Shown here: positions 27,828-37,898 of the stretch, in pieces
How the letters are laid out: each line of letters opens with the position of its first letter
Numbering within the stretch: position 1 is the first letter of the stretch
Assembly: GCF_014696825.1 (NCBI RefSeq)
Contig: NZ_JACJQU010000004.1
Span: 1 to 64,000, forward strand
From: Anabaena sphaerica FACHB-251
Lineage (GTDB): Bacteria; Cyanobacteriota; Cyanobacteriia; Cyanobacteriales; Nostocaceae
DNA: 64,000 nucleotides
Direction of reading: 5' to 3'
The notes under the pieces: model-generated
The model's input: the letters and a program-made list of their open reading frames with translations, nothing else
What the model was told of the DNA's origin: nothing
Database searches by the model: none
Made by a program: the position numbers and the translations under genes

Positions 27828-28883
27828 ATGGTGACTAAACCAAAAAAATGGACTAATTTAGTTGACAAAGTTTCCGGAAAAGTGTACCTTTTACTGGCTA
27901 CTTTGATTTTTGGCGTTTCTAGTGCTGTAACTCGCAAGTTAACAGAAATTGGAGCGCAACATTTAATAGGCGATCGCAATCCCATTTCTTTGTGTAATGT
28001 TTTATTTGTAGGGAATCTTTGCGCCTTAATAATTTTAGTGATTATTTATTGGCGACAGTGGAACAAAGCTACCCTTCAGCAATTGTCTAAACCAAATTGG
28101 TTTTATCTCACCATAGTAGCTATTCTTTCAGGAGCATTAGCTCCCAGTTTATTTTTTCAGGCTTTAGCTATTACTAATGTCAACAATGTTGTTTTAGTTG
28201 GACGTTTAGAACCTCCTCTAACACTAGCCTTATCAGTTTTATATTTAAAAGAACGGGTAAATCGTTGGCAAATTATAGGAGCATTTTTAGCTTTCGTTGG
28301 TATTGCTTTAACCATTATCCTTCAACCAACAGAAAAAGCCATGATGAATATGGGAGATTTTACTATTGGACTAGGTGAGATTCTCACTGTTATAGCCTCT
28401 ATAGCTGTAGCTATTTCTACAATTATCACTAAACAGCATCTCTCTCAAATTCCTGTAGGAATTTACAGCATTTTTCGTACTGCTTTAGGAACAATAATAT
28501 TTTTCTTTATTGCTTTAATACTCTATGGTAAAGAACATTTCATAGATGTGTTTTCACCTTTCCTGTGGCAGTGGATGTTATTATATAGTGCGGTAATTGT
28601 AGTTTTAGGTCAATTACTCTGGCTCCAAGGCTTCAAAACTTCCTCTGTATCTACAAGTACCTTATTTGGCTCAGTTATACCGCTAATTAGTATTTTGGGA
28701 GCCTATTTGATATTGGGTGAAATTCCTACTCAAGCACAATATATTGGTGGTAGCTTGGTGTTAGTGGGTATATTGTTGGGACAAATCCAAACTAAACGTC
28801 AAATTAGTCAATATGTATCCAAAATGAGTTTAACTCAAATCAAACAAAAGATAGAAGCAGAAATGGGATTTAAGGGTTTTTAA
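27828..28883 (+). CDS. EamA/DMT-family transporter
   Basis: A 351-aa inner-membrane transporter with ten predicted TM helices in two EamA repeats. The first repeat ends around ALSVLYLKERVNRWQIIGA and the second around LGAYLILGEIPTQAQYIGG, both classic EamA motifs. Members export amino acids, sugars or nucleotide metabolites; the substrate cannot be told. The ATG at 27828 is chosen over 27804, since the shorter start lies right before a basic lead-in to TM1. Confidence 0.88.
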   Translation: MVTKPKKWTNLVDKVSGKVYLLLATLIFGVSSAVTRKLTEIGAQHLIGDRNPISLCNVLFVGNLCALIILVIIYWRQWNKATLQQLSKPNWFYLTIVAILSGALAPSLFFQALAITNVNNVVLVGRLEPPLTLALSVLYLKERVNRWQIIGAFLAFVGIALTIILQPTEKAMMNMGDFTIGLGEILTVIASIAVAISTIITKQHLSQIPVGIYSIFRTALGTIIFFFIALILYGKEHFIDVFSPFLWQWMLLYSAVIVVLGQLLWLQGFKTSSVSTSTLFGSVIPLISILGAYLILGEIPTQAQYIGGSLVLVGILLGQIQTKRQISQYVSKMSLTQIKQKIEAEMGFKGF

Positions 28884-28962
28884 CTACAGCCTGATTATTA
28901 CGCAAATACTCAAATTAAGTTAAAATACAAACAGAGTCAGCCTTTCCCATTCAAACATACCC

Positions 28963-29703
28963 ATGCTGGAGAATCTGCAAACCCAAATTTATCATCTTGA
29001 ACAATTCGCAAACACCCTAGTTGCTAACCAACTCACCCACCTAAGCATCGTCAGTATTGCTATTATCTTTGCAGCCGGCTTGCTCACCAGTCTCACGCCA
29101 TGTATGCTGTCTATGCTGCCTATTACTATCGGCTATATTGGTGGTTATGAAGCGAAAAGCCGACTTCAAGCAGCGGCACAATCAACTTGGTTTGCTTTAG
29201 GATTAGCAACAACATTGGCTGGCTTAGGAATTTTAGCAGGTTTGGTGGGAAAAGTCTACGGTCAAGTAGGAATTGGTTTACCAATTATTGTTAGCATTAT
29301 TGCGATTATTATGGGCTTGAATTTATTAGAAGCCCTACCCCTACAATTCCCATCTTTAGGTGAAACAAATTGGATTTCTCAAGATTTACCTCCCGGAGTG
29401 CGTTCCTACTCAATCGGTTTAACATTTGGTTTGGTGGCTTCCCCTTGTAGCACACCAGTTTTAGCCAGCTTACTTGGTTGGGTTGCTAATACCCAAGATT
29501 TGCTTTTAGGTGCTGTTTTACTACTTTCCTATACAGCCGGATATGTAGCCCCATTAATTTTAGCTGGTACATTTACTGCGTCGATTAAAAAAATATTAGA
29601 ATTGCGTCGTTGGTCTGGTTGGATAAATCCGGTTAGCGGTGCATTATTAGTAGGTTTCGGTGTATTTTCCTTACTTTCTCGTATTCCCCTTGGTAGTTTC
29701 TAG
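28963..29703 (+). CDS. ccdA: Cytochrome c biogenesis protein CcdA
   Basis: A 246-aa thylakoid or plasma-membrane protein with six TM helices. It carries the paired Cys motifs SLTPCMLSMLP (TM1) and SPCSTPVLASLLG (TM4). CcdA passes reducing power across the membrane to keep apocytochrome c haem-binding cysteines reduced (system II). It is followed 3 bp later by ccs1, an arrangement conserved in cyanobacteria and consistent with one operon. Confidence 0.93.
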   Translation: MLENLQTQIYHLEQFANTLVANQLTHLSIVSIAIIFAAGLLTSLTPCMLSMLPITIGYIGGYEAKSRLQAAAQSTWFALGLATTLAGLGILAGLVGKVYGQVGIGLPIIVSIIAIIMGLNLLEALPLQFPSLGETNWISQDLPPGVRSYSIGLTFGLVASPCSTPVLASLLGWVANTQDLLLGAVLLLSYTAGYVAPLILAGTFTASIKKILELRRWSGWINPVSGALLVGFGVFSLLSRIPLGSF

Positions 29704-29706
29704 ACA

Positions 29707-31080
29707 ATGACTGTAGATAACACAACATCCAAAGACTTAAATTTGTTTTCCATTCCTGTTCGCTTCCTGCGACGGGAAATTTTACCTGTGCTTACAGATT
29801 TAAGATTAGCAATTATCTTGTTGCTAATTATTGCCCTATTTAGCGTTAGTGGTACAGTAATAGAACAGGGACAAATACCAGCTTTTTACCAATCTAACTA
29901 TCCAGAACATCCGGCTTTATTTGGTTTCCTCACTTGGAAAGTAATTCAAGTTGTAGGTTTAGATCATGTTTATCGAACTTGGTGGTTTTTGGCTTTGTTA
30001 GTTTTATTTGGAACAAGCTTAACAGCTTGTACTTTTACTCGTCAATTACCAGCCCTAAAAGCTGCCCAAAAATGGCAATATTACGACGAACCCCGCAAAT
30101 TTAACAAGTTAGCTTTGAGTGCAGAATTAGATGGTATTTCCTTAACTTCACTCACACCACTTTTAGCAAAAACTCGCTATAAAATCTTTCAAGACCCGGA
30201 AAAAAATGATATTCTCTATGCCCGTAAAGGGATAGTCGGACGCATTGGACCGATTATTGTGCATATTGGTATTGTGATGATTTTGCTAGGGGGAATATGG
30301 GGCGCAATGACGGGATTTATGGCTCAAGAAATGATTGCTAGTGGTGATACATTTCAAGTCAGAAATATTATTGAATCTGGTGCTTGGTCATCTCAAGACG
30401 TGTTGAAAGATTGGTCGGTGCGCGTGAATAGATTTTGGATTGACTATACTCCCAAAGGAGGAATTGATCAATTCTATTCAGATTTATCTGTTTTGGATAA
30501 TGATGGAAAAGAAATAGACCATGAAAAGATTTATGTTAATCAACCTTTGCGTTATCATGGCGTAGTTTTTTATCAAACAGATTGGGGAATTTCAGGGGTT
30601 CGGGTTAAACTAAATAATAGTCCCATTTTTCAATTACCAATGGCACTATTAGACACCAAAGGTAAAGGAAGATTGTGGGGAACTTGGGTTCCAACTAAAC
30701 CTGATTTAAGTGCAGGTGTTTCCCTATTAGCGAAAGATTTGCAAGGCATGGTATTAATATATGATGCTCAAGGCAAATTAATTAATACTGTGCGTGCAGG
30801 AATGTCTATTCCTGTAAATGGGGTAAATTTGAAAATTCTGGACGTGGTGGGTAGCACGGGTTTACAAATTAAATATGACCCCGGTATTCCCATTGTTTAT
30901 ATTGGCTTTACTTTGTTGATGTTGGGTGTGGTGATGAGTTATTTTTCCCATTCCCAAATTTGGGCATTACAAAAAGGCAATATCTTCTATATTGGTGGTA
31001 AGACTAACCGCGCTCAAGTTACCTTTGAAAGAGAAGTTTTGGGCATCTTAGAGCAACTTACTGATACAGGAAAAAAATAA
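29707..31080 (+). CDS. ccs1: Cytochrome c biogenesis protein Ccs1/ResB
   Basis: A 457-aa ResB-family component of the system II haem lyase, which delivers haem to apocytochromes at the lumenal side. TM helices lie near residues 30-50, 87-107, 170-195 and 400-420. The large loop contains [20 protein letters not shown], a family signature. It sits directly after ccdA; the partner ccsA is not in this window. Confidence 0.93.
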   Translation: MTVDNTTSKDLNLFSIPVRFLRREILPVLTDLRLAIILLLIIALFSVSGTVIEQGQIPAFYQSNYPEHPALFGFLTWKVIQVVGLDHVYRTWWFLALLVLFGTSLTACTFTRQLPALKAAQKWQYYDEPRKFNKLALSAELDGISLTSLTPLLAKTRYKIFQDPEKNDILYARKGIVGRIGPIIVHIGIVMILLGGIWGAMTGFMAQEMIASGDTFQVRNIIESGAWSSQDVLKDWSVRVNRFWIDYTPKGGIDQFYSDLSVLDNDGKEIDHEKIYVNQPLRYHGVVFYQTDWGISGVRVKLNNSPIFQLPMALLDTKGKGRLWGTWVPTKPDLSAGVSLLAKDLQGMVLIYDAQGKLINTVRAGMSIPVNGVNLKILDVVGSTGLQIKYDPGIPIVYIGFTLLMLGVVMSYFSHSQIWALQKGNIFYIGGKTNRAQVTFEREVLGILEQLTDTGKK

Positions 31081-31171
31081 TTTTCTCTTAATTTTTTCTT
31101 CCTGGGGCATAATAGCAATTGAGTGGTGTATTGTATTTATGTGATACCACTCAAGATGGTGCGTATATCCT

Positions 31172-31873
31172 ATGGATAAATTCAATATTCAGTCACTGAT
31201 TGCAAGTATTCAGCAAGAACTGATACCCCAGTTAGTTGTCGAAAGTGTCCATCCTCACAACCCAGCAGAAGTGCGCTATCTTCCCCCACCGTGGGAACTA
31301 CTAGGTACAGGAAACTACGCAGCAGTAGTTTATCATCCTGAATACCCAGACATGGTGGTTAAAGTTTACGCACCTGGTCGTCCTGGGTTTGAGGAGGAAC
31401 TGGAAGTTTACCAGCGTCTTGGTTCTCATCCGGCTTTTTCTGAGTGTTTTTATGCTCAAGAAGGCTTGTTAGTTTTGAAAAGATTATATGGTATTACCCT
31501 TTATGACTGTCTGCACAGGGGCTTGCGTATTCCTCCCCAGGTGATAAGAGATATTGATAGTGCTTTGGATTATGCGCGGACTCGTGGACTTTACCCTCAT
31601 GACGTGCATGGAAAAAATGTGATGATGTTTGAGGGGAGAGGTTTAGTTGTTGATATTTCTGATTTTCTGCACCAGGAACGCTGCTCAAAATGGGATAATC
31701 TGAAAAAAGCTTATTATTGCCTATATCTGCCTATTTTATATCCTTTGCGATTACGAGTGCCTTATTCACTTTTAGATAAGGTTCGCAAAACTTACCGCTT
31801 TGTAACTTCTTTTGCAGGTAATGTATTAAAATTTATTCACAGATTACGTCGTCGGAAATCTCTCAAAAATTAA
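31172..31873 (+). CDS. Protein-kinase-fold protein
   Basis: A 233-aa protein with a reduced kinase-like fold. It has a Gly-rich entry LLGTGNYAAVVY (43-54), VVKVY with a likely ATP-binding Lys (~65), a catalytic-loop match HDVHGKNVMM (~143-152) and a metal-binding match VVDISDF (~158). This resembles small RIO/ABC1-type or lipopolysaccharide-kinase-type folds more than full Ser/Thr kinases. A basic C-terminal tail (RRRKSLKN) follows. The substrate is unknown and no operon partner is evident. Confidence 0.65.
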   Translation: MDKFNIQSLIASIQQELIPQLVVESVHPHNPAEVRYLPPPWELLGTGNYAAVVYHPEYPDMVVKVYAPGRPGFEEELEVYQRLGSHPAFSECFYAQEGLLVLKRLYGITLYDCLHRGLRIPPQVIRDIDSALDYARTRGLYPHDVHGKNVMMFEGRGLVVDISDFLHQERCSKWDNLKKAYYCLYLPILYPLRLRVPYSLLDKVRKTYRFVTSFAGNVLKFIHRLRRRKSLKN

Positions 31874-31933
31874 TGGGGTGGGCATTGCCCACCAAGATAT
31901 AATATTGTAGGTTGGCAGAGGTAGACAATTTAG

Positions 31934-32344
31934 TTACTTGTGATGCCTTACCTCAACGACAGTATGTACATTTCCACGGGGAGTAAAATCAGCTTTCACC
32001 GTAACTTCTAACGGATCACAAGCCGCAACAAAATCATCTAAAATTTGATTAGCTGACTCCTCGTGAGAAATATATCGTTCGCGATAGCTATTAATATAAA
32101 GCTTCAAAGCCTTCAACTCTACCACCCGTTCATCAGGGATGTAGGAAATATAAATAGTTGCAAAGTCAGGATAACCAGAAAATGGGCATTTACAGGTAAA
32201 TTCCGGTAAACTAATATCAATATTATAACGCCGACCCACACGCGGATTAGGAAATGTAATTAGTTTTCCTTCTTGTATTTCCCTTTCCCCATATTTCATT
32301 TGTTGAGTTGCTGGGGTTACAGTCTCAGGTAAAGAATTAGTCAT
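31934..32344 (-). CDS. queF: PreQ0 reductase (NADPH-dependent 7-cyano-7-deazaguanine reductase)
   Basis: A 136-aa unimodular QueF of the tunnelling fold, reducing preQ0 to preQ1 for queuosine in tRNA. Catalytic Cys53 is in FTCKCPFSGYPDFA, with Asp60 and the ELKALKLYINSYR substrate-binding strand. HEE (94-96) is also present. Length is typical of the short cyanobacterial/Bacillus form. No preQ1 riboswitch is recognisable in the short upstream gap. Confidence 0.93.
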   Translation of the reverse strand: MTNSLPETVTPATQQMKYGEREIQEGKLITFPNPRVGRRYNIDISLPEFTCKCPFSGYPDFATIYISYIPDERVVELKALKLYINSYRERYISHEESANQILDDFVAACDPLEVTVKADFTPRGNVHTVVEVRHHK

Positions 32345-32392
32345 AAAATTATTCTAGAAAAATGCAGAGATTCATCAAAACTAATTTAACAC

Positions 32393-32800
32393 TTAAAAGT
32401 CACTGCTATTCTTTTCCCAGTCTGGACAACTCGCGTCATCCCAACCGTGGGGGTGCATAGCGCAAACTAACAAATTACCACCATAAACTTGACCATGATA
32501 ATTGCTACAACCTATACAAGCAGGATTCTGCTCAATTGTCGCTTCAACTGCATAGGGAAAACCCGGATCTACATCTGCTACCACGTCTTCCAGTTCCCAG
32601 TATACTTCCAACAGCGGTTCAGCTAATTCCTGTAAATACTGGTCAATATCAGCAGCAATGTTGTTCTGTACCTGTTCGGTGATTTCTTCCGTTAGCTCAA
32701 AAAATGCATCTACCATGTCATTCATTCCTTGGAAGAAGCTTTCTACTTCGTCAGCCACAGTTTCGAGGATGTCAATTAAGTCTTTTTGCCACGGTTCCAT
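32393..32800 (-). CDS. Conserved acidic protein with C-terminal Cys/His cluster
   Basis: A 135-aa acidic protein. A long helical N-terminal half (DILETVADEVESFFQGM) is followed by a C-terminal segment with CIGCSNYHG, CAMHPHG and a CPDW motif. This spacing suggests a metal site (Cys4/His). The ATG at 32800 is preferred over the longer frame to 32887, as the extra N-terminus looks unrelated. Function is unknown. It lies 49 bp upstream of queF in the same direction. Confidence 0.65.
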   Translation of the reverse strand: MEPWQKDLIDILETVADEVESFFQGMNDMVDAFFELTEEITEQVQNNIAADIDQYLQELAEPLLEVYWELEDVVADVDPGFPYAVEATIEQNPACIGCSNYHGQVYGGNLLVCAMHPHGWDDASCPDWEKNSSDF

Positions 32801-32967
32801 AAGCTTAACGGTCTTACTGGCTACAAACAGGACGCTTCCCCTTACTTGGTTGTGAGTGCTAAAATACCTAGAACACATAGTAATCAATGCACATCAAACC
32901 GATTGTAGATATAGCGTCATTCCCCAAATTACAACTTTTGCTGATGTTCAGGGTAAAAAATTAATTT

Positions 32968-33351
32968 TCACTGATCGCGTTTAAGTCTTTTTAATTGTTC
33001 TTGCAATTCATCGACTTGCTGACGCAGGTGATCCACGTTTTCTTTCGGGACTTCTTTGACAGTTGGTTCTTCATCTACCTCCAAAATTTCGATGCGACGA
33101 GGTTCAGAAGGGGCTGTTTTTTCCGAAGTTTCACCGGGTGTTTGGGGCTGTTGGGCTTGCCTCATCATATCTTCTACGAAACGACGAGCTTCTTCTGTGT
33201 TCATTTCTCCCTTAGCCACCATCTCGTCAGCCAGTTTTTGGACTTGCGATCGCAGTTCGGCTAATTTTCCCCCTGCTTTCTCACCAGCGTAAGAAGCCAA
33301 GCCTACACCAAGGTAAAAAGCTTTTTGAACAATATCTCCAAAACCAGGCAT
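32968..33351 (-). CDS. Phasin-like coiled-coil protein
   Basis: A 127-aa protein beginning MPGFGDIVQKAFYLGVGLAS. An amphipathic helix (AGGKLAELRSQVQKLADEMV) and a C-terminal leucine-heptad coiled coil (VDHLRQQVDELQEQLKRL) are separated by a Pro/Glu-rich linker. The N-terminal half matches the phasin/PhaF-PhaI-like family common in cyanobacteria. A role at polyhydroxybutyrate granules is suggested by family only. It is on the same strand as, and 22 bp from, the SRP RNA gene. Confidence 0.75.
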   Translation of the reverse strand: MPGFGDIVQKAFYLGVGLASYAGEKAGGKLAELRSQVQKLADEMVAKGEMNTEEARRFVEDMMRQAQQPQTPGETSEKTAPSEPRRIEILEVDEEPTVKEVPKENVDHLRQQVDELQEQLKRLKRDQ

Positions 33352-33373
33352 TGCTGCAAAGCACTCCTAAAAA

Positions 33374-33474
33374 TGGGGCGACCCGGAGACTACGCCTACC
33401 ACAAGCATCCCGTATTGCTGCTACCTTCCGGTTCTGACAAGATTTGGGCGTTGAAGTCGCATAGATCCAGGTCT
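33374..33474 (-). ncRNA. ffs: Signal recognition particle 4.5S RNA
   Basis: The minus strand contains the conserved SRP domain IV core GTCAGAACCGGAAGGTAGCA. The 5' GACCTGGA pairs with the 3' TCCGGGTC to close the molecule. The boundaries are set from that stem (about 100 nt) and a T-rich run follows the 3' end. The RNA works with Ffh to target membrane proteins co-translationally. Confidence 0.93.
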
Positions 33475-33510
33475 GAGATCATCATAACATCAAAATTCCA
33501 TAATTGTGTG

Positions 33511-33777
33511 TCATTCTATAACAATTCGCCATTCGTGAAGTTGATAACTCACACAACCGTTGACTACCAAGGGATCAGCCGCAACTATAGCCTGTGCTTC
33601 ATCCATTGACGCTGCCTCAAACAGCATCATCCCCCCTCCCCTTTGCGCCCAATAGCCGGTTTTGGCTTTGTGTCCTTTATCTATCAAGGCTTTTACGTAG
33701 GCTGTATGGGCGGGTACATACTGGTCAAAAGTGGGTTTATCCACTAAACCTGCTTCAATTTTGACAAACCAAGGCAT
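33511..33777 (-). CDS. YciI-family protein
   Basis: An 88-aa ferredoxin-fold protein. It starts MPWFVKIEAGL, contains RGGGMMLFEAASMDEAQAIV and a DPLVVNGCVSYQLHEW ending, all standard YciI features. YciI proteins are dimeric and may act as small dehydratases or muconolactone-isomerase-like enzymes; function here is unknown. The ATG at 33777 is chosen over 33831 because the family begins at this Met. Confidence 0.85.
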   Translation of the reverse strand: MPWFVKIEAGLVDKPTFDQYVPAHTAYVKALIDKGHKAKTGYWAQRGGGMMLFEAASMDEAQAIVAADPLVVNGCVSYQLHEWRIVIE

Positions 33778-33937
33778 ATCAATTCGGTATTTTTGATTTG
33801 GGATTGAAAATAAGTTATCATAGTAAGTCATCTTAATTTATTAGGACAATCTTATAATTTCATTTATTTTAGATTATCGTTTTACTAACTAATATCCATA
33901 TAGCTGACTTCTCAAAGAAGTTGGGGATCTATCACCA

Positions 33938-33958
33938 ATAACTGATAACTGATAACTG
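33938..33958. repeat. Heptanucleotide STRR, (ATAACTG)3
   Basis: Three perfect ATAACTG units end 4 bp before the start codon at 33963, filling the usual ribosome-binding-site position. Confidence 0.85.
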
Positions 33959-33962
33959 ATAA

Positions 33963-34502
33963 ATGAGTCGCTTTTTTATTTCCCTGCTCCCACCCCAAAA
34001 TATTCAGGACTACGCCAACGAAATTAAACAGTATTTTGCAGACAAGTATGCTAGTCGTGGCGCACAAAAGTCTCCCCCACATATTACTCTGCAACCACCT
34101 TTTGAAATGGTAGATAGGGATATATCAATTTTAGAAACATCCCTGGAAGAGTTCGCACACAAGCAGCCGTCAGTACCAATTACGCTGAGTGGGTTTGCGG
34201 CTTTTCCTCCCCGTGTTATATACATTAATGTGGTTAAAACTCCATCACTTTTAAAACTACAATCAGATTTAATGACTGATGTAGAAAGTAACTTAAGAAT
34301 TGTTGATCAAGTTGCCAAAGCTCGTCCTTTTACTCCTCATCTGACAGTCGCATTTCGGGACTTAAGAAAACAGAATTTTCATGCTGCTTGGCCAGAATTT
34401 AAAGAACGTCAATTGCATTTTGAATTCACTGCTGAAAATTTAACCCTACTACTTCACGACGGTAAACGGTGGAATGTTAAATCAGAGTTTCCTTTTCAGT
34501 AA
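33963..34502 (+). CDS. 2'-5' RNA ligase-like (2H phosphoesterase) protein
   Basis: A 179-aa 2H phosphoesterase. The two catalytic HxT motifs are PHITLQPPF (~39-41) and PHLTVAFRD (~124-126). Family members hydrolyse cyclic phosphates or ligate RNA 2'-5'; the substrate is unknown. No Shine-Dalgarno is visible because an ATAACTG repeat occupies that spot. The preceding ATG-less frame offers no better start. Confidence 0.85.
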   Translation: MSRFFISLLPPQNIQDYANEIKQYFADKYASRGAQKSPPHITLQPPFEMVDRDISILETSLEEFAHKQPSVPITLSGFAAFPPRVIYINVVKTPSLLKLQSDLMTDVESNLRIVDQVAKARPFTPHLTVAFRDLRKQNFHAAWPEFKERQLHFEFTAENLTLLLHDGKRWNVKSEFPFQ

Positions 34503-34611
34503 AAAATCTTTAGAAATATTTAATTTAATTAAACTATCAAAATATACCAATTGATGGATAATTTGGAAATGTTCTATTTTTTCTAAAATTTAGACCCACG
34601 AGGATAGCGTC

Positions 34612-35397
34612 ATGACCACCGAATTAATTCTCAATGCCAATGAAGCCCTCAAACTAGGATCACAAGGGGCAAAAGTTGAGCAGTTGCAACAAATATTAAC
34701 AGCACTCAACTTAAATCCAGGTAAGATAGATGGTGATTTTGGTAACAAGACTTTAGCAGCTGTGAAACAGTTTCAACAAAAACAAGGACTTGAGGCTGAT
34801 GGAGTGGTGGGAGCAAAAACTCAGAGGTCTTTAAATAATGCTCTTAATAATAATCTAAATAATACTTTAAAGCAGCCTATTCAAAACTTAAATTCTGGTT
34901 TTTACGGTGGTATATCTGGGAACCTTCCCCTTGCAGGAGTTACCCTGATTAAAGAATTTGAAGGCTTATGTTTAAAAGCTTATCCTGATCCTAAAACTGG
35001 TAATAAACCTATAACCATTGGTTGGGGAACTACTCGCAAAAAAGATGGTAGTGAGTGGAAATTAGGTGAAACAATTACCAAGGAAGAAGCAGAAGATTTA
35101 TTGATGATGCAGCTAGAGAAAAACTATCTGCCATCTCTGCAAAAAATTCCTGTATGGAATGAGTTAAATGCTAACCAACAGGGTGCTTTATTAAGTTTTG
35201 GTTACAACTTAGGTGCTAATTTCTATGGGAAGCCTGGTTTTCAAAGCATCACGAGAGTCTTAGAAAATAAGCAGTGGGATCAAATTGAAGAGACGTTTAT
35301 TAAATACAGAAACCCTGGTAGCAAGGTGGAAGCAGGGTTAAGACGGAGGAGACTGGCAGAGGCTAAACTGTTTTTGAAGCCCATAGCTGAGTCCTGA
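34612..35397 (+). CDS. Peptidoglycan-binding domain + GH24 lysozyme
   Basis: A 261-aa modular protein. An N-terminal PG_binding_1 domain lies at about 12-74 (GDFGNKTLAAVKQFQQKQGL), then an Asn-rich linker, then a GH24 phage-type lysozyme domain at about 108-255. The catalytic Glu is Glu117 in EFEGLCLKAYPDP, with Asp126 and TIGWGTT completing the triad region. There is no classical signal peptide. It could act in wall remodelling or be of phage descent; no other phage genes are nearby. Confidence 0.88.
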   Translation: MTTELILNANEALKLGSQGAKVEQLQQILTALNLNPGKIDGDFGNKTLAAVKQFQQKQGLEADGVVGAKTQRSLNNALNNNLNNTLKQPIQNLNSGFYGGISGNLPLAGVTLIKEFEGLCLKAYPDPKTGNKPITIGWGTTRKKDGSEWKLGETITKEEAEDLLMMQLEKNYLPSLQKIPVWNELNANQQGALLSFGYNLGANFYGKPGFQSITRVLENKQWDQIEETFIKYRNPGSKVEAGLRRRRLAEAKLFLKPIAES

Positions 35398-35445
35398 TTT
35401 TGTAAATTTTATAATTTATATGAGAGCTAGGACATCATTTATATT

Positions 35446-35473
35446 GTAGAGACGCTGCATACAACATCTCTAC
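35446..35473. repeat. Palindromic small dispersed repeat
   Basis: GTAGAGACGCTGCA pairs imperfectly with TACAACATCTCTAC. Mismatches are compatible with G-U pairs. It is the same family as 10500-10528. Confidence 0.75.
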
Positions 35474-35592
35474 ATAAGTTGGCTGCTTTTTGCCACAGGA
35501 AAAGAAACTTCCGCCAAATCTGCTGTACATCGCATCTCAGAGCCTGATCACAAGGTAAACTGGTGGAATTGACTGATAAACATTAGTGACTT

Positions 35593-37818
35593 ATGCCTGC
35601 GTTTTTATTAGAAGTTGGTACAGAAGAACTACCCGCAAGCTTTCTGAGTAATGCCATAGTACAATGGCGATCGCGCATTCCGCAAACTCTGGAAGCTAAC
35701 AACCTCAAAGCGGAAAGCGTAGAAGTTTATGGAACTCCCCGACGGTTAGCAGTTCTCATCACTGGTTTACCATCCCAGCAACCAGACAAAGAAGAAGAAA
35801 TTAAAGGACCTCCCGCACAAGCAGCTTTTAAAGATGGTCAACCCACACCCGCAGCAGTTGGGTTTGCTAAAAAACAAGGTGTGGAACTGTCAGCTTTTGA
35901 AATTCGACCGACGGAAAAGGGTGATTTTGTCTTTATCAACAAAAAGACTCCCGGCCGACCAGTTGCAGAAATTTTGACGGAACTTGTACCTCAGTGGGTT
36001 TGGGGTTTGGAAGGAAAGCGGTTGATGCGGTGGGGAAGTGGAGATGGTAGGTTTTCCCGTCCTATTCGCTGGTTGGTTGCGTTGTTAGATGGGGATGTTT
36101 TACCTTTAGAATTAAAGAATGGTGAGAAGATAGTTAAGAGCGATAGCATTTCTCAAGCACATCGCGTTTTACATCCTGAACCTGTAAGCATTTCCCACGC
36201 GACAGAATATGTAAATACTCTCCGTTCTGGTTATGTAATTGTTTCACCAGAAGAACGGGAAAGCATAATCACTGAACAAGTGAAGAAAGCTGCAAAAGAG
36301 GCTGGTGGCTCTACAGTATTTTACCCTGACTTGTTAAAAGAAGTCATCAATCTTGTTGAATATCCATCCGCAGTTGTTGGCAAGTTTGAACCAGAGTTTT
36401 TGGAATTACCTACAGAAGTAATTACAGAAGTTATGGTAACTCACCAGCGATATTTTCCTGTGTTTAAAGATGGTTATCAGCAAGAATTATTACCCAATTT
36501 CATCACTATTTCTAACGGCAACCCTGAAAAATCAGATATCATTGCTGTTGGTAACGAAAGAGTAGTTCGTGCTAGGTTAGCAGATGGTAGATTTTTCTAT
36601 GAATCTGATAGAGCAAAACCTTTAGAAAGCTTTTTACCCCAACTAGAAACCGTCACATTTCAAGAAGATTTAGGTTCTGTCCGCGCCAAGGTAGATCGCA
36701 TTGTTAAAATTGCAGAAATAATCAGTGAGCAATTGCATTTAGAAGAAGAACAGCACCAAAAAGTCCAAAGAGCAGCTTTATTGTGTAAAGCAGATTTGGT
36801 AACTCAAATGGTGTTTGAGTTTCCTGAATTGCAAGGAATAATGGGAGAAAAATATGCTTTAGTAAGTGGTGAAGATCTCGAAGTTGCAAGGGCAATAATG
36901 GAACATTATTGGCCAGTTAGAACAATTAAAAAAGAGGATTTAACAGCAGAAAATGACATCCCAGATGGCTTATTACCCTTAACTCTGGCTGGTAAAATTG
37001 TAGCGTTAGCAGACAAATTAGATACCTTAGTCTGTATATTTGGCTTGGGCTTAATACCTACAGGTTCTTCTGATCCTTTTGCGTTAAGACGTGCAGCTAA
37101 TGGATTAATTCAAATTATTTGGTTAGCGATTATTACTGAAAATGGAAGAGTTATCAAAGAAGGAGGATTAAAACTTAATTTATCCCAGCTATTAGAACAA
37201 ATAGCTACAAATTTCGCCACCACATTTAATAAAGATGCAAAATCTTTAATTGTGACATTGGGAGAATTTTTCTTACAAAGGATTCGCACCTTATTACAAG
37301 AAGAAAAGCAGATAGATTATGACTTGGTAAATGCGGTTTTGGGAGAAAATGATCCAGAATACACAGAACGAGCATTACAGGATTTATTAGATGTACGCGA
37401 TCGCGCTCTTTATTTACAACAAATCCGCAACGATGGTACATTAGATAAAATCTACGAAACCGTCAACCGTTCTACCCGTCTGGCTGCACAAGGTGATTTA
37501 GACTTCCAGCAGTTAGAACCAACAGCGGTAGTTAATCCCGAACTATTCCAAAAATCTTCTGAGTCAGCATTCTACAACGCCTTAGTAGAATTAGTTCCTC
37601 AAACCCAAACCGCGCAACAAACACGCAACTATCAACTGTTAATAGCCGCCCTAGAAAAAATTGCTCCTAGCGTGAGTAAATTCTTTGATGGTGAAGATAG
37701 CGTGTTAGTCATGGATTCTAATCCAGATATTAAGCGAAATCGGTTAAATTTGCTGGGATTACTTCGTAATCATGCTCGTGTTTTAGCTGACTTTGGGGCA
37801 ATTGTTAAAAATCTGTAG
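35593..37818 (+). CDS. glyS: Glycine-tRNA ligase beta subunit
   Basis: A 741-aa beta subunit of the heterotetrameric bacterial GlyRS, which charges tRNA-Gly. It opens with the signature [15 protein letters not shown], has the [15 protein letters not shown] motif and GMGE-type segment [13 protein letters not shown], and ends with an anticodon-binding region. It includes [14 protein letters not shown]. The alpha subunit gene glyQ is not adjacent. Length is at the high end of the family. Confidence 0.96.
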   Translation: MPAFLLEVGTEELPASFLSNAIVQWRSRIPQTLEANNLKAESVEVYGTPRRLAVLITGLPSQQPDKEEEIKGPPAQAAFKDGQPTPAAVGFAKKQGVELSAFEIRPTEKGDFVFINKKTPGRPVAEILTELVPQWVWGLEGKRLMRWGSGDGRFSRPIRWLVALLDGDVLPLELKNGEKIVKSDSISQAHRVLHPEPVSISHATEYVNTLRSGYVIVSPEERESIITEQVKKAAKEAGGSTVFYPDLLKEVINLVEYPSAVVGKFEPEFLELPTEVITEVMVTHQRYFPVFKDGYQQELLPNFITISNGNPEKSDIIAVGNERVVRARLADGRFFYESDRAKPLESFLPQLETVTFQEDLGSVRAKVDRIVKIAEIISEQLHLEEEQHQKVQRAALLCKADLVTQMVFEFPELQGIMGEKYALVSGEDLEVARAIMEHYWPVRTIKKEDLTAENDIPDGLLPLTLAGKIVALADKLDTLVCIFGLGLIPTGSSDPFALRRAANGLIQIIWLAIITENGRVIKEGGLKLNLSQLLEQIATNFATTFNKDAKSLIVTLGEFFLQRIRTLLQEEKQIDYDLVNAVLGENDPEYTERALQDLLDVRDRALYLQQIRNDGTLDKIYETVNRSTRLAAQGDLDFQQLEPTAVVNPELFQKSSESAFYNALVELVPQTQTAQQTRNYQLLIAALEKIAPSVSKFFDGEDSVLVMDSNPDIKRNRLNLLGLLRNHARVLADFGAIVKNL

Positions 37819-37898
37819 CAAAAGACAACAAAAAGTGGTGTAATTTTTGCCAATTAACGTTAGGATAAGGTAGCTTAACCAGGGATGCTACACAGTCT

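Noticed and set aside
34612-35397. Prophage remnant around the lysozyme gene
   Set aside because: No integrase, portal, tail or holin genes are near; the lysozyme with a peptidoglycan-binding domain can be a normal cellular gene.
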